Positions 28,503 to 37,288 of a stretch of 64,000 nt of DNA are shown in pieces. Source of the DNA: JAFAFN01 sp963707555. Its GTDB lineage: Bacteria; Actinomycetota; Acidimicrobiia; Acidimicrobiales; Microtrichaceae. Location: the NCBI GenBank assembly GCA_963707555.1, contig CAVPQM010000010.1, positions 1 through 64,000 on the forward strand. Reading direction: 5' to 3'. Under the pieces are notes generated by a model, which worked only from the letters and a program-made list of their open reading frames with translations, was not told the DNA's origin and searched no databases. Both the position numbers and the translations under genes were made by a program. How positions within the stretch are numbered: the first letter of the stretch is position 1; each line of letters opens with the position of its first letter.

Positions 28503-29609
28503 TCAGCGCCCGGAGCCAGCAGTGTAGAACGAGCCGGTGACCGAGTCAGCCGGGAGCTCGGCGCCGGGTCCGAGCGAGGCGTACGGGCCGACCACGCACC
28601 GGTCCCCGACCCTCGCGTGCCGGGCGGTCGCCTGTTCGATGACGCAGTCGGCGCCGACGACGGTGTCGACGAGCCGCGTGTCCGGGCCGAGCTCGGTGCC
28701 GTCGCCCACGCGGGTCGCCCCCTGGAGGATCACACCGGGGAAGAGCGTGACGTCTCGCCCCACGACGACGGTGGTGTCGACGTAGACCGACGCGGGGTCG
28801 ACCATCGTGACGCCCGAGCGCAGCAGGGCCTCGTTGGTCCGGGCGCGCAGCTCGTGCTCCGCCGCAGCGAGCTGCAGTCGGTCGTTGACGCCCTGGGTCT
28901 CGGCCGCGTCGTCGACCACGTACGCCTCGACGGGATGCCCCGCCGACGCGAGCACCTCGACGGCGTCGGTCAGGTAGTACTCGCCCTGGCTGTTGTCGGG
29001 CTCGATGCGACGCAGGGCGGGGGCCAGCAGGCTGCGTCGGAAGCAGTAGATCGAGGTGTTGACCTCGGTGAGCTCGAGCTCCTCGTCCGAGGCGTCGCGC
29101 TGCTCGACGATGCGCACGACCTTGTCGTCGCGCCCGTGGACGATCCTGCCGTAGCCGGTGGGGTCGTCCATGTGCGCGGTCAGCACCGTCGCCGCGGCGC
29201 CGGTGCTGCGGTGGTGGTCGAGCAGTGCGGCGACGGTCGACGACCGCAGCAGCGGGGCGTCGCCGATCAGCACGATGACGTCGCCCTCGACGTCGTCGTC
29301 GTCGGGCAGACCGACCAGACCGACGAGCGTCGCGTCGCCCGTGCCCCGTTGCACGCGTTGCTCGACGAACTCGATCTCGACGTCGTGGCCATGCTCCTGC
29401 ATCTTCTTGGTGACCCACTCGGCCTTGTGACCGACCACGACCGCGGCACGGCTGACCGGCACCTCGACGAGCGACTCGAGCACGTAGACGAGCATCGGCT
29501 TGCCGCACAGGCGGTGCAGCGGCTTCGGACGTTCGGAGCGCATGCGGCTGCCCTCACCGGCCGCCAGGACGATGGCGGACAGTGGCAGCGCGTCGGGGGT
29601 CGGAGTCAT
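28503..29609 (-). CDS. glmU: GlmU-like UDP-GlcNAc pyrophosphorylase with truncated C-terminal domain
   Basis: The N-terminal pyrophosphorylase domain is complete: LSAIVLAAGEGSRMRSERPK carries the GxG-x-R motif and active-site lysine, followed by QRGTGDATLVG, IGDAPLL, YGRIV and NTSIYCF. It forms UDP-GlcNAc from UTP and GlcNAc-1-phosphate. The C-terminal left-handed beta-helix stops after about five hexapeptide coils at residue 368, whereas GlmU is normally 450-490 residues. All residues of the acetyltransferase active site (equivalents of E. coli R333, K351, H363, Y366, N377, K392) are missing. prs begins 34 bases on, so there is no space for a lost end. The start ATG shares its A with the CCA of tRNA-Gln, and no Shine-Dalgarno site exists outside the tRNA. 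Confidence 0.88.
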   Translation of the reverse strand: MTPTPDALPLSAIVLAAGEGSRMRSERPKPLHRLCGKPMLVYVLESLVEVPVSRAAVVVGHKAEWVTKKMQEHGHDVEIEFVEQRVQRGTGDATLVGLVGLPDDDDVEGDVIVLIGDAPLLRSSTVAALLDHHRSTGAAATVLTAHMDDPTGYGRIVHGRDDKVVRIVEQRDASDEELELTEVNTSIYCFRRSLLAPALRRIEPDNSQGEYYLTDAVEVLASAGHPVEAYVVDDAAETQGVNDRLQLAAAEHELRARTNEALLRSGVTMVDPASVYVDTTVVVGRDVTLFPGVILQGATRVGDGTELGPDTRLVDTVVGADCVIEQATARHARVGDRCVVGPYASLGPGAELPADSVTGSFYTAGSGR

Positions 29610-29684
29610 GGCTCGCGGGGCAGGATTCGAACCTGCACTCTCCTGATCCAAAGTCAGGCGTTCTGCCAGTTGAACTACCCGCGA
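29609..29684 (-). tRNA. tRNA-Gln(UUG), CCA encoded
   Basis: The minus strand folds into a full cloverleaf. The acceptor TCGCGGG pairs with CCCGCGA, the D stem is GTTC/GAAC, the anticodon stem is CCTGA/TCAGG around loop CTTTGGA (anticodon TTG), and the T arm is GCAGG-TTCGAAT-CCTGC. The discriminator is G, as usual for glutamine, followed by encoded CCA. The last A (29609) is also the first base of the glmU ATG, so the tRNA and the coding sequence overlap by one base. The minus-strand sequence just upstream is GC-rich with a weak TACCGT -10-like hexamer. Confidence 0.95.
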
Positions 29685-29801
29685 CGGACAGCAGCGCCAC
29701 GGTACCGCGCCCGGGCGGCGGGGCCGATCCGAATCGGGACCCGGCGTCGCCGTCGACGCCGTCGTGGACCGTCGCCGAGGTCGGCGGCCGGGCCTCGTGG
29801 C

Positions 29802-30983
29802 TCAGCGGACCCGGCGCCCCTCGCTCATCACCGTGTCCAGGCGCGACCCGATCGACGCCCAGGTGTAGTTGCGCGTCACGAAGTCACGAGCGGCGGTCGC
29901 CACCCGCTCGCGCAGGTCGGGGTCGTCGAGCAGGAGCAGGATCTGCTCGGCGAACTCCTCGGCGGTGTTCGCGACGAAGATCTCGCGGCCCGGCTCGGCG
30001 CAGATCGCCCGGTTGACCAGCTCGGTGGTCACGCACGGCACACCCATCGCCATGGCCTCGAGGATCTTGTTCTGCTGTCCGGCGCCGATGATCAGCGGGG
30101 CGACCATGACCTTGCCGCTGCGGTAGGCGTCGCGGATGTCGTCGACCCAACCGCTGATCTCGACGCCCGGGCCGGCCAGGTCGCGCACCGTCCGGCTGGG
30201 TCGGGCCCCCGCGATGAGCACGCTCGCGTCGGGACGCCGGGCTCTGACCAGGGGCAGGATCTCCTCGGCGAGCATGACGGCCGCACGCACGTTCGGGGCG
30301 TACCCCATGTTCCCGACGAAGGCCATGTCCGACTGGTCCGGCGGCGCGGGCATCGGGTGGAAGTCCTCGGTGTCGACCGCGCTGGTGACCAGCTCGATCG
30401 TCTCGGCCCCGGGGAACGACAACGAGTCGCGGTCCTGGATCGAGATGATGACGTGTCGGTCGAACCAGTCGAAGACCTCGGCCTCGTAGCGGGCGATACG
30501 CCCCGCCTCGAGGCGGAGCCACCAGCTCATCGGCGCGGACGCACGCTCCGAGCGGCGCCGCGTCGAGGTGCTGAACGCGTCCTGGTAGTCGATCGTCGAG
30601 GGGATGCTGCGGTCCCGGTGGTACGGCGCGGTCCGGATCAGCTGGCAGTAGACGTGGTCGGGGCGCTCCTCTGCGATGATGCGCTCGACCCGGGCGATCG
30701 CGGAGCGGTCCTGGAAGTAGCCGACCTGCAGCGGCACCCCGGTGAGCAGCGCCTTCAGCGTCGACAGCAGCGTCGCCACCCGCCCCAGCTGGACGACGTG
30801 GACCCGCGGGCAGCACTCGCGGCGCACTTTCTCGAGATCCTCCGGCTGCACGGCCGAGTGGCTCAACGCGACGAGTGTCACGTCGTGGTGCACCGACAGC
30901 TCCTGGAGCTGGTGGAACGCCCGGTGCTTGTCGCCCTTCTCCATCGGATAGGGGAAGCGCGAGGTGATGACGAGGATCTTCAC
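29802..30983 (-). CDS. Glycosyltransferase family 4 (exopolysaccharide)
   Basis: This is a GT-B glycosyltransferase of 393 residues. The N-terminus is KILVITSRFPYPMEKGDKHR, the linker FVGNMGYAPNVRAAVM starts the donor domain, and the sugar-nucleotide site is IGAGQQNKILEAMAMGVP near 330-347. The overall form matches GT4 enzymes that occur with exosortase or exopolysaccharide loci. GTG 30983 is the start. It is followed by tRNA-Gln and preceded by the WbaP-type initiating transferase on the same strand with 67 bases between, so it probably adds a sugar to the undecaprenyl-linked primer made by that enzyme. Confidence 0.87.
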   Translation of the reverse strand: MKILVITSRFPYPMEKGDKHRAFHQLQELSVHHDVTLVALSHSAVQPEDLEKVRRECCPRVHVVQLGRVATLLSTLKALLTGVPLQVGYFQDRSAIARVERIIAEERPDHVYCQLIRTAPYHRDRSIPSTIDYQDAFSTSTRRRSERASAPMSWWLRLEAGRIARYEAEVFDWFDRHVIISIQDRDSLSFPGAETIELVTSAVDTEDFHPMPAPPDQSDMAFVGNMGYAPNVRAAVMLAEEILPLVRARRPDASVLIAGARPSRTVRDLAGPGVEISGWVDDIRDAYRSGKVMVAPLIIGAGQQNKILEAMAMGVPCVTTELVNRAICAEPGREIFVANTAEEFAEQILLLLDDPDLRERVATAARDFVTRNYTWASIGSRLDTVMSEGRRVR

Positions 30984-31050
30984 GGGTGCAGAGTAGGCAG
31001 GCGCGACGGACCCGACTCGACGTGCGCCGCCGGTCCGCCCGACACGTGGG

Positions 31051-32646
31051 TCAGCGGCGCTTGCCGAGCAGGGTCGGGATGGTCCGCAGCCCGATCACCA
31101 GGTCCCGCCACAGCGACCAGTTCTCGATGTAGCGGTTGTCGAGGCGCACACGGGTCTCGATGCTCGTGTCACCCCAGTAGCCGTTGACCTGGGCCCACCC
31201 GGTGATGCCGACGGGCACACGGTGCCGGAAGTGGTAGCTGTCGATCTCCTCGCCGAACTGCTCCACGAAGTGCGGGCGCTCGGGCCGTGGGCCGACCAGC
31301 GACATCTCTCCCCGCAGCACGTTGAGCAGCTGCGGAAGCTCGTCGAGGTGCGTCGGACGCAGGAACCTGCCGACCTTGGTGACCCGGTCGTCGTCGTTCA
31401 CCGACCACTGGGTGGCCGAGTCGTCGTTCACCTTCATGGTGCGGAACTTCAGGATCTCGAACGGACGGCCGCCGATGCCGACGCGGACCTGTCGGAAGAA
31501 CACCGGACCCCGGCTGGTCAGCCGCACCGCCAGGGCACAGGCCGCCAGCAGCGGCGAGACGAGCAGGATCAGCACGAGCGACGTGACGATGTCGAAGGCG
31601 CGCTTGGCCGGCCACAGGCTGGCCGACACACCGGGACGGCGCACCGGCACGAGCGGCAGACCGGCGACCTCGTGTCCGACGTCCTCGGCGGAGACACCCA
31701 GCTCGAAGAGCCTCGGCACGGCGTAGAACTGCACCATCTGCTCCTGGCAGCGGCGGATGATCCCGACGAGCTCCTCCTCGCCGGCGGCACCGAAGGCGAG
31801 GATCACGTGGCGCACACCGGTGCGGGCGAGGATCTCGGGAAGGTGCTCCGGACGACCCACGATCGGCAGCGGCACCTCGTCGTCGTAGCGGTCGACGAAG
31901 CCGCACGGCACCAGGCCGAACTCCGGGTTGTCCTGCAACGCCCGGGCGACCTCGACACCGACCGGGCCGGTGCCGATGATCAGCGTGTCGTCGAGGTCGT
32001 AGCCCCGGGTCCGTGCGAGTCCGACCAGACGGAAGGTCACCAGTCGGCCGAGCAGGATCAGCGGGATGGTCCCCACCACGATCTGGGCGACGGCCAGCAC
32101 GTCGATCGTGCGGCCCGGACCGGCGAAGTTCTCCATGCGGACGACCGAGACGATCATCAACGTGACGATCGGGGCGAGCCCGACCCTGGCGACGACCGAG
32201 AGGAGACCCTCGCTCGGGACCACGACGAGGCGACCCCGGCGCGCGGTCGGCCACAGCAGCAGCGTGCCGACGAGCGCGAAGAGCAGGACGACCCGCAGCG
32301 GGATGGGCTGCTGGGTGACTGCCTCGTAGACCATCAGGGGCGCTGCGAGTGCGATGAAGTCGAACACGTGGCTGAGCAGACGCAGCACCCGTCCGACCGC
32401 ACGGCGCTCCTGGACGGGGACGCTGATCTCGGGGGCCTGCAGGAGCACGTCGCGATCACCGTCGGTCAGGACCCGGAGGTCGATCACGACCGGTGCCTCG
32501 GTCTCGACCGGCGCGGAAGCGATGTGGTCGAGTGCGATCTCCGTCGCCGTCCCGCTGCGCAGCGACACCTGTCGGCCACCTGCTCCCAGCTCATCCTCGG
32601 AATAACGCAACATCACGCCCCGTTCACCCATGTCCGCCGACCCCAC
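31051..32646 (-). CDS. Undecaprenyl-phosphate sugar phosphotransferase (WbaP/CpsE-like)
   Basis: This membrane enzyme starts polysaccharide repeat synthesis by moving a sugar-1-phosphate to undecaprenyl phosphate. The 531-residue protein has four or five N-terminal helices (about 80-200), a Rossmann-like CoA-binding region with IIGTGPVGVEVARAL, and a C-terminal bacterial sugar transferase domain from about 335 (KRAFDIVTSLVLILLVSPLL). That domain carries the catalytic FRTMKVND and DELPQLLNVLRGEMSLVGPR motifs. GTG 32646, ATG 32631 and ATG 32610 are all possible starts. A good promoter lies 64 bases upstream. It begins the transcript that continues into the GT4 gene. Confidence 0.93.
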   Translation of the reverse strand: MGSADMGERGVMLRYSEDELGAGGRQVSLRSGTATEIALDHIASAPVETEAPVVIDLRVLTDGDRDVLLQAPEISVPVQERRAVGRVLRLLSHVFDFIALAAPLMVYEAVTQQPIPLRVVLLFALVGTLLLWPTARRGRLVVVPSEGLLSVVARVGLAPIVTLMIVSVVRMENFAGPGRTIDVLAVAQIVVGTIPLILLGRLVTFRLVGLARTRGYDLDDTLIIGTGPVGVEVARALQDNPEFGLVPCGFVDRYDDEVPLPIVGRPEHLPEILARTGVRHVILAFGAAGEEELVGIIRRCQEQMVQFYAVPRLFELGVSAEDVGHEVAGLPLVPVRRPGVSASLWPAKRAFDIVTSLVLILLVSPLLAACALAVRLTSRGPVFFRQVRVGIGGRPFEILKFRTMKVNDDSATQWSVNDDDRVTKVGRFLRPTHLDELPQLLNVLRGEMSLVGPRPERPHFVEQFGEEIDSYHFRHRVPVGITGWAQVNGYWGDTSIETRVRLDNRYIENWSLWRDLVIGLRTIPTLLGKRR

Positions 32647-32716
32647 TCAACGCACATCCGCCTTCACACTCCGCCGTTGCGACCATCCGACCTCGCCGGT
32701 CGTTGTCGCATGGTCA

Positions 32717-32745
32717 AGTAAACGTGTGACGCCGGCCACCGTCAA
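32717..32745 (-). promoter_or_regulatory. Sigma70-type promoter for the WbaP-like gene
   Basis: On the minus strand TTGACG (32745-32740) and TTTACT (32722-32717) are separated by exactly 17 bases, close to the vegetative consensus. The predicted start near 32710 leaves a leader of about 64 bases before GTG 32646. The rest of the 255-base divergent gap shows no other clear element. Confidence 0.6.
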
Positions 32746-32901
32746 GGGTGCAACGGCCGAAGATGGGCTCCGACGGGGAGCAATTCTGCTCGTGGACATC
32801 CCCTGCTCACCGGGGGGTCTGCCCGCCGAAATCTCCTCGGGGATCCGTGCGCCCCGTCCGCTCGTGACAGGCCACGGCCGCGTCCGGCACACTCCCCTGT
32901 C

Positions 32902-34059
32902 ATGTCCGACCCCGTCCCCGCACCGACCGGCGCGCTGTCGACCGAGCTCCGCCTCGAGGTCCTCGAAGGGCTGGGCGACCGCGCCGCCGACTGGGACCGC
33001 CTCGTGGCCGGCGCCGAGCTGCCCAGTCCGTTCCTTCGCAGCTGGTGGCTCGACCACGCGGCGACCGCCGCTCCCACCCTGCTCTGTTGCCTCGACGGCG
33101 ACGAGCTGGTGGGCGGCGCCGCGTTCGAGACGAGCGCCGTCGGCCGTGGGCCGCTGACGATCGAGGTGGTCCGTTCGCTGGGTCAGGGTCCCCTGGCGCC
33201 CGACCACCTGGACGTGGTGGCGGCCCAGGGACACGGCCCCGGAGTGACCCGGGCGGTGCTCGGCTGGCTGCACCGTCGAGGATCCCGTGTGGTCGACCTG
33301 GACGGGCTCGCCGCCGACGGCCGACTGGGACGCGCGCTCCGCGACGATGCGATCGAGTCGGTCGCCGCCCCGTTCGCCGAGCTGGGCGACGACCTCGCTG
33401 CCTACCTGGCCGGACGGCCGGGCCGCGTCCGCAGCACCCTGAAGCGGACCGCCAAGCGGCTCGAACGGGACGGCGTGACCGATCGGGCGGTCGACGGGTC
33501 CGACCCGGTCGCGTTCGACGCCGCGCTCGAGCGACTCGCGGCGCTGCACGACGGGCGCTGGGCCGACGAGTCCGAGTTCCTCACCGGTTGGGCGCAGCTC
33601 GCCGGGGCCGCCCGTGCGGGGGCCGCGGCCGGCGACGTGACGGTTCACGAGCTGCTGACCGCGGACGGGACGGTCATCGCGAGCGAGCTCGACCTGACCG
33701 TCGGCGGGCGCGTCGCGTTCTACCAGGCCGGCCGGCTGACCGAGCACGAGTGGCGCGGCAGCGGATCGGTGCTGCGCACCAAGATCCTCGAGCGGGCCGC
33801 CGCCGAGGGGGCCACCGAGTACGACCTGCTGCGCGGCGACGAGGCCTACAAGGCCGAGTGGTCGACGGGTCGCCGCGAGCTGCTGCGCTGCCGGTTCGGC
33901 GTCGGCGCGCCGGCCAAGGCACTGCTCGGCGCCCACTCAGGTCGCGTCCGGGTCTCGGAGTTCATCCGGGCCAGGCGTGGCGACGCGGCGAACGGTGCGG
34001 TCAGTGACCCCGCACCTTCGACACCAGCGTCAACAGCTCCTCCCGAGCCGCCCGGCTGA
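32902..34059 (+). CDS. CelD/BcsL-like GNAT acetyltransferase
   Basis: This 385-residue protein of the CelD (Acetyltransf_6) family is a double-GNAT fold related to FemAB and common in exopolysaccharide and cellulose loci. Diagnostic pieces are PFLRSWWLDHAATA near 45, the charged helix PGRVRSTLKRTAKRLERDG near 175, ERLAALHDGRW and the C-terminal EYDLLRGDEAYKAEWSTGRR. Members are thought to acylate the polysaccharide or its lipid carrier. ATG 32902 is the start. It is divergent from the WbaP-like gene and its last 59 bases overlap the flippase gene tail to tail, with a proline/alanine-rich C-terminus encoded in the overlap. Confidence 0.85.
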   Translation: MSDPVPAPTGALSTELRLEVLEGLGDRAADWDRLVAGAELPSPFLRSWWLDHAATAAPTLLCCLDGDELVGGAAFETSAVGRGPLTIEVVRSLGQGPLAPDHLDVVAAQGHGPGVTRAVLGWLHRRGSRVVDLDGLAADGRLGRALRDDAIESVAAPFAELGDDLAAYLAGRPGRVRSTLKRTAKRLERDGVTDRAVDGSDPVAFDAALERLAALHDGRWADESEFLTGWAQLAGAARAGAAAGDVTVHELLTADGTVIASELDLTVGGRVAFYQAGRLTEHEWRGSGSVLRTKILERAAAEGATEYDLLRGDEAYKAEWSTGRRELLRCRFGVGAPAKALLGAHSGRVRVSEFIRARRGDAANGAVSDPAPSTPASTAPPEPPG

Positions 34060-35581
34060 TCCCCAGGCCGACCAGACCACCGACGACACCAGCGGCGACG
34101 ATCAGCATCATCGAGCCGAACCCCGGCCCCGTGAGCAGCCGGACCGGCCACGCGAGTGCCGCCACGGACGCAGTGATGATCAGGCCGGGCGTCAGCGCGC
34201 CGAGCACCGCGGATCCCTCGGCCTCGACGATGTTGTTCACCACGAGCTGGCGGATCAGGGTGAACACCGACGCCACCACGAGGTGCACCACGGCGACCCA
34301 GACGACACCTTCGTCCGCGACGATCCACATCGCGAGGAGCATCGTCGGCACCATCGCCAGGTTGATGCGCATCATCACGCCGGGACGGCCGATCGCGAAC
34401 AGCAGGTCACCGGTGGCGAACCCGAGGCCGACGACGCAGCCGGTCAGCGAGAGGACCTCCATCGTCTGGATGGTCACCGGCGCGGCGCTGCCGTACATGA
34501 CGCCGATCGCGTCGCGGGCGACCAGGGCGAGGGCGACACCGACGGGCAGCGAGAACATCGCGACCAGGCGCAACGCCCGGTAGAGAGCGTCGCGCATGGC
34601 CACGGTGCCCTCGGCCCGGATGCGTGCGTACATCGGGAACAGCACCGCCGACATGGCGTTGAGCTGGGCACCCATCACGAACTCGGGCAGGCGGAACGCC
34701 TGGTAGTAGAGCGGGTACTGATCGGGGCGCCGGTTGCCCACGATGAGGTAGTCGCCGTTGAGCGACAGCACACCGAGGATCCGGGTACCCGCCATGCGCC
34801 AGGCGTAGGCGAAGAGCTCCTTGACCACGGGGAAGTCCCACCGCAGGACCGGGCGGAACCGCATGAACAGCCAGGTGAGCACCAACCAGACCGCGTACGC
34901 GGCGATCAGTCCGATCATGACCGCCCAGGCGCCGAACCCGGCGGCGACCAGGCCGATCGTCACCACGAAGCGGGTTCCGTCGCGAGCGACCTCGACGACC
35001 GCGCGCTTCTTGAAGTCCATGCTGCGCATGAACAAGGCCCACGGGATCGTGGTCAGACCCGACAACACCACGACGATCGAGAGGCAGCGGAACAGGTTGG
35101 TGAACTCGGGCAGGTCGAAGTACGACGAGATGATGGGTGCGAGCAGGAACGCCGAGGCGGCCAGCACCGTCATGACGCCGACGTTCGCGGTGAACGCGAC
35201 GCGCACCCGGTCGGTGATGCCCTCTTCCTGCTCGTAGACCAGCGCCGCTCCCATGCCCAGGTCGAGCGCGTTGTCGAAGTAGAACATCACCACCATGAGG
35301 GTGACCATGACGGCGTACTCGGTCGAGTCGAGCACTCTGGCCAGGTAGGCGGCGAGCACCAGCGCCGAGGCGTACCGGGTGAACACCCCGACGTTGGCCC
35401 AGAGGAATCCCCGGGACGCCTTGGTCCCGACGGACAGCTCGGGCTCGCCCTCGGCTGTGGCCGCGTCCAACGCGGCGCGGGTCTCTGCGTCGCCGAGCAG
35501 CGCGCCGGCGGCATCGGTGGTCCCGCCGGGGACCGCACCGCCGTCGGCGGAGCTGCCCGGCTCTTCGCCCCGGGTGTCCAT
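34001..35581 (-). CDS. Polysaccharide flippase (Wzx/MATE-like)
   Basis: This is an integral membrane protein of 526 residues with an acidic 50-residue cytoplasmic N-terminus and about fourteen helices of the MVF/oligosaccharide-flippase fold. It starts with SRGFLWANVGVFTRYASALV and contains the family signature LARVLDSTEYAVMVT. It should translocate undecaprenyl-linked repeat units to the outside. ATG 35581 lies three bases after the stop of the Wzz/kinase-like gene, so the two are co-translated. It is convergent with the CelD-like gene and overlaps it by 59 bases. The substrate is inferred from the locus. Confidence 0.9.
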   Translation of the reverse strand: MDTRGEEPGSSADGGAVPGGTTDAAGALLGDAETRAALDAATAEGEPELSVGTKASRGFLWANVGVFTRYASALVLAAYLARVLDSTEYAVMVTLMVVMFYFDNALDLGMGAALVYEQEEGITDRVRVAFTANVGVMTVLAASAFLLAPIISSYFDLPEFTNLFRCLSIVVVLSGLTTIPWALFMRSMDFKKRAVVEVARDGTRFVVTIGLVAAGFGAWAVMIGLIAAYAVWLVLTWLFMRFRPVLRWDFPVVKELFAYAWRMAGTRILGVLSLNGDYLIVGNRRPDQYPLYYQAFRLPEFVMGAQLNAMSAVLFPMYARIRAEGTVAMRDALYRALRLVAMFSLPVGVALALVARDAIGVMYGSAAPVTIQTMEVLSLTGCVVGLGFATGDLLFAIGRPGVMMRINLAMVPTMLLAMWIVADEGVVWVAVVHLVVASVFTLIRQLVVNNIVEAEGSAVLGALTPGLIITASVAALAWPVRLLTGPGFGSMMLIVAAGVVGGLVGLGISRAAREELLTLVSKVRGH

Positions 35582-35584
35582 CGA

Positions 35585-36928
35585 CTAGCGGCGAAGGACG
35601 ATGACGCCCGACGCCCCGGAGCTGAACGACCGCAGGGTGTCGCCGGCCGATCGGGCATCGCTCAGGCTGGTCTCGCCCTCGGTGACGACCATCAGGGTGG
35701 CGTCCGCCAGCGAGAGCAACTGCGAGGTGGGCACCGGGCCGGGCAGGCGCGGTCCGTTGACGACCACGACGTAGCGGCCGGCGAGCCCCTCGAGCACGCG
35801 GTGGAACGTGGTGCGCATCCGCAGGACGTTGCGGCTGGTGTCCACGCCCACGCTCAGGAACTTGACCATGCCGGCCGGCGCCTGCAGACCGTCGAGGGTC
35901 GGAGGCAGGTTCGCGTCGCTCAACGGGAGCAACGCCGCATCGGCGTCGAGCTGACCGGCGAGGCACTCGGACAGGCCGGCGACGTCGGTGGCGTGCAGCA
36001 GCCCGCTGAGCACGCCGTTGTCCATGTCGGCGTCGATCAGCGCGACCGGCTGGCCGAAGCTGCGTGCGATCACGCAGGAGAGCGCGAGCGCCATCTCGGC
36101 GCGGTCCTCGCCCTCGCCAGTGCCGACGAGCACCAAGCGGTGCACCGAGTCGTTCAGGCTGAGCCGTTCGACCGCTGCGACGACGCCGGCGACGGAGTCC
36201 TGCGGGCTGGCACCGCGGGCACGCAGCGCCGGGACCTTGGCCAGGATCGGCAGGTCGATGGCGTCGGTGACGTCCTGTGCGGTGACCACGACCGGTCGGC
36301 GGAGGTTGCGCACGGCGAAGAACGCCGCCGGGACGATTCCGCCGAGCAGCAGCCCGAAGACCACGGCGAAGGGCACCGAGGTGTTGGTCGTGCTCTGCAG
36401 CGGCTTGGGGAACACCTCTTTGAAGATGGCGCCGCTGATGCGCTGATCGACCGGCGTGTCCTCCTGGGCCTCGTCGAAGATGCCGCGCAGCGCAGGGATG
36501 ACCTGGGCGGAGACCTGCTCGGAGACCTCACGGTCGGGGTTCGTCACCACGACGTCCATGAAGGCCGCTTCGGGAGAGCGCTTGGTGCTGACCATGCCGG
36601 AGATCTCGTCGATCGACTGCGGCAGGTCACCGCGACGCTTGATCTCGGCCGCGAGTCCCTTCGACTTGATGATGCTCTCGAGGGCCAGGGTGAGGACCTC
36701 GTTGTCGTTCGGGTTGCCACCCGAGAGCACGATGACCGAGCGCGACGTCTGGTACTGCGGCACCTGCACCGCGGCGAGCGCACCGGCGACCGCACCGACG
36801 ATCAGGGCCGAGGCGACGACGATGAGCACCTGGGTCCGGGTGAGTCGGAGGGACCGTCGCGTCTCCTCTTGGCGGGCCGGCTCCTCGTAGGCCGCGACCG
36901 CCGTGGTCGATGTTCGCATCGGGGTCAT
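35585..36928 (-). CDS. Wzz/CpsD-like chain-length protein with degenerate kinase domain
   Basis: This 447-residue protein has the polysaccharide co-polymerase layout. The first membrane segment is at 33-53, the periplasmic Wzz domain at 54-185, a second segment at 186-207, and a cytoplasmic domain follows that resembles bacterial tyrosine kinases. The Walker A' strand is ALIDADMDNG (297-306), but the Walker A position reads VLVGTGEGEDRAEMALA, with no GK(S/T), and there is no tyrosine cluster at the C-terminus, which ends GVIVLRR. It therefore probably regulates chain length without being an active kinase. ATG 36928 is preferred; the frame is open to 37006. It is followed immediately by the flippase. 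Confidence 0.82.
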   Translation of the reverse strand: MTPMRTSTTAVAAYEEPARQEETRRSLRLTRTQVLIVVASALIVGAVAGALAAVQVPQYQTSRSVIVLSGGNPNDNEVLTLALESIIKSKGLAAEIKRRGDLPQSIDEISGMVSTKRSPEAAFMDVVVTNPDREVSEQVSAQVIPALRGIFDEAQEDTPVDQRISGAIFKEVFPKPLQSTTNTSVPFAVVFGLLLGGIVPAAFFAVRNLRRPVVVTAQDVTDAIDLPILAKVPALRARGASPQDSVAGVVAAVERLSLNDSVHRLVLVGTGEGEDRAEMALALSCVIARSFGQPVALIDADMDNGVLSGLLHATDVAGLSECLAGQLDADAALLPLSDANLPPTLDGLQAPAGMVKFLSVGVDTSRNVLRMRTTFHRVLEGLAGRYVVVVNGPRLPGPVPTSQLLSLADATLMVVTEGETSLSDARSAGDTLRSFSSGASGVIVLRR

Positions 36929-37116
36929 CTCGACCGATCGTCTCCTCGTCAAGTGGGCGTCGCCGCCGGCGACGTCTCCATCCCCAGGACGGGGTCCGGT
37001 GTCCACACGCCTCGGGCGAGCCTATCGGGACCGTCTGCGGACCGAAATACCTCTGGTCACATTGCCCAGTCGCCGCGAGAACGACCGGCTCGTACGGCGA
37101 GACCGACGGGCTCGTT

Positions 37117-37146
37117 TTGAGATCTTCGCCGTGGTGGTCCTAGTGT
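37117..37146 (+). promoter_or_regulatory. Promoter candidate for bS22
   Basis: TTGAGA (37117-37122) and TAGTGT (37141-37146) are 18 bases apart. The predicted start near 37153 is four bases before ATG 37157, so the message would be leaderless or nearly so. The remainder of the 228-base divergent gap contains only weak candidates for the Wzz-like gene. Confidence 0.5.
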
Positions 37147-37156
37147 CGAACACGCC

Positions 37157-37258
37157 ATGGGCTCACTCATCAAGAAGCGCCGTAAGCGCATGCGGAAGAA
37201 GAAGCACAAGAAGTTGCTGAGGCGTACGCGCCATCAGCGCCGCGCCAGGGGCAAGTGA
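37157..37258 (+). CDS. Small ribosomal subunit protein bS22 (AURKAIP1/COX24 domain)
   Basis: This is a 33-residue, extremely basic protein that starts MGSLIKKRRKRMRKKKHKKL and ends TRHQRRARGK. It is nearly identical in length and pattern to the mycobacterial protein Rv0500B, recognised in the M. smegmatis 30S structure as bS22 and related to the mitochondrial COX24/AURKAIP1 domain (from memory). It binds near the decoding region of 16S rRNA. It is easy to miss because of its length. A promoter with TTGAGA and TAGTGT lies just upstream and no ribosome site is present. It is convergent with ispE, with 30 bases between the stops. Confidence 0.92.
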   Translation: MGSLIKKRRKRMRKKKHKKLLRRTRHQRRARGK

Positions 37259-37288
37259 GCCCCGGGTCCGCCGGTCCCGTCCCCTGCC

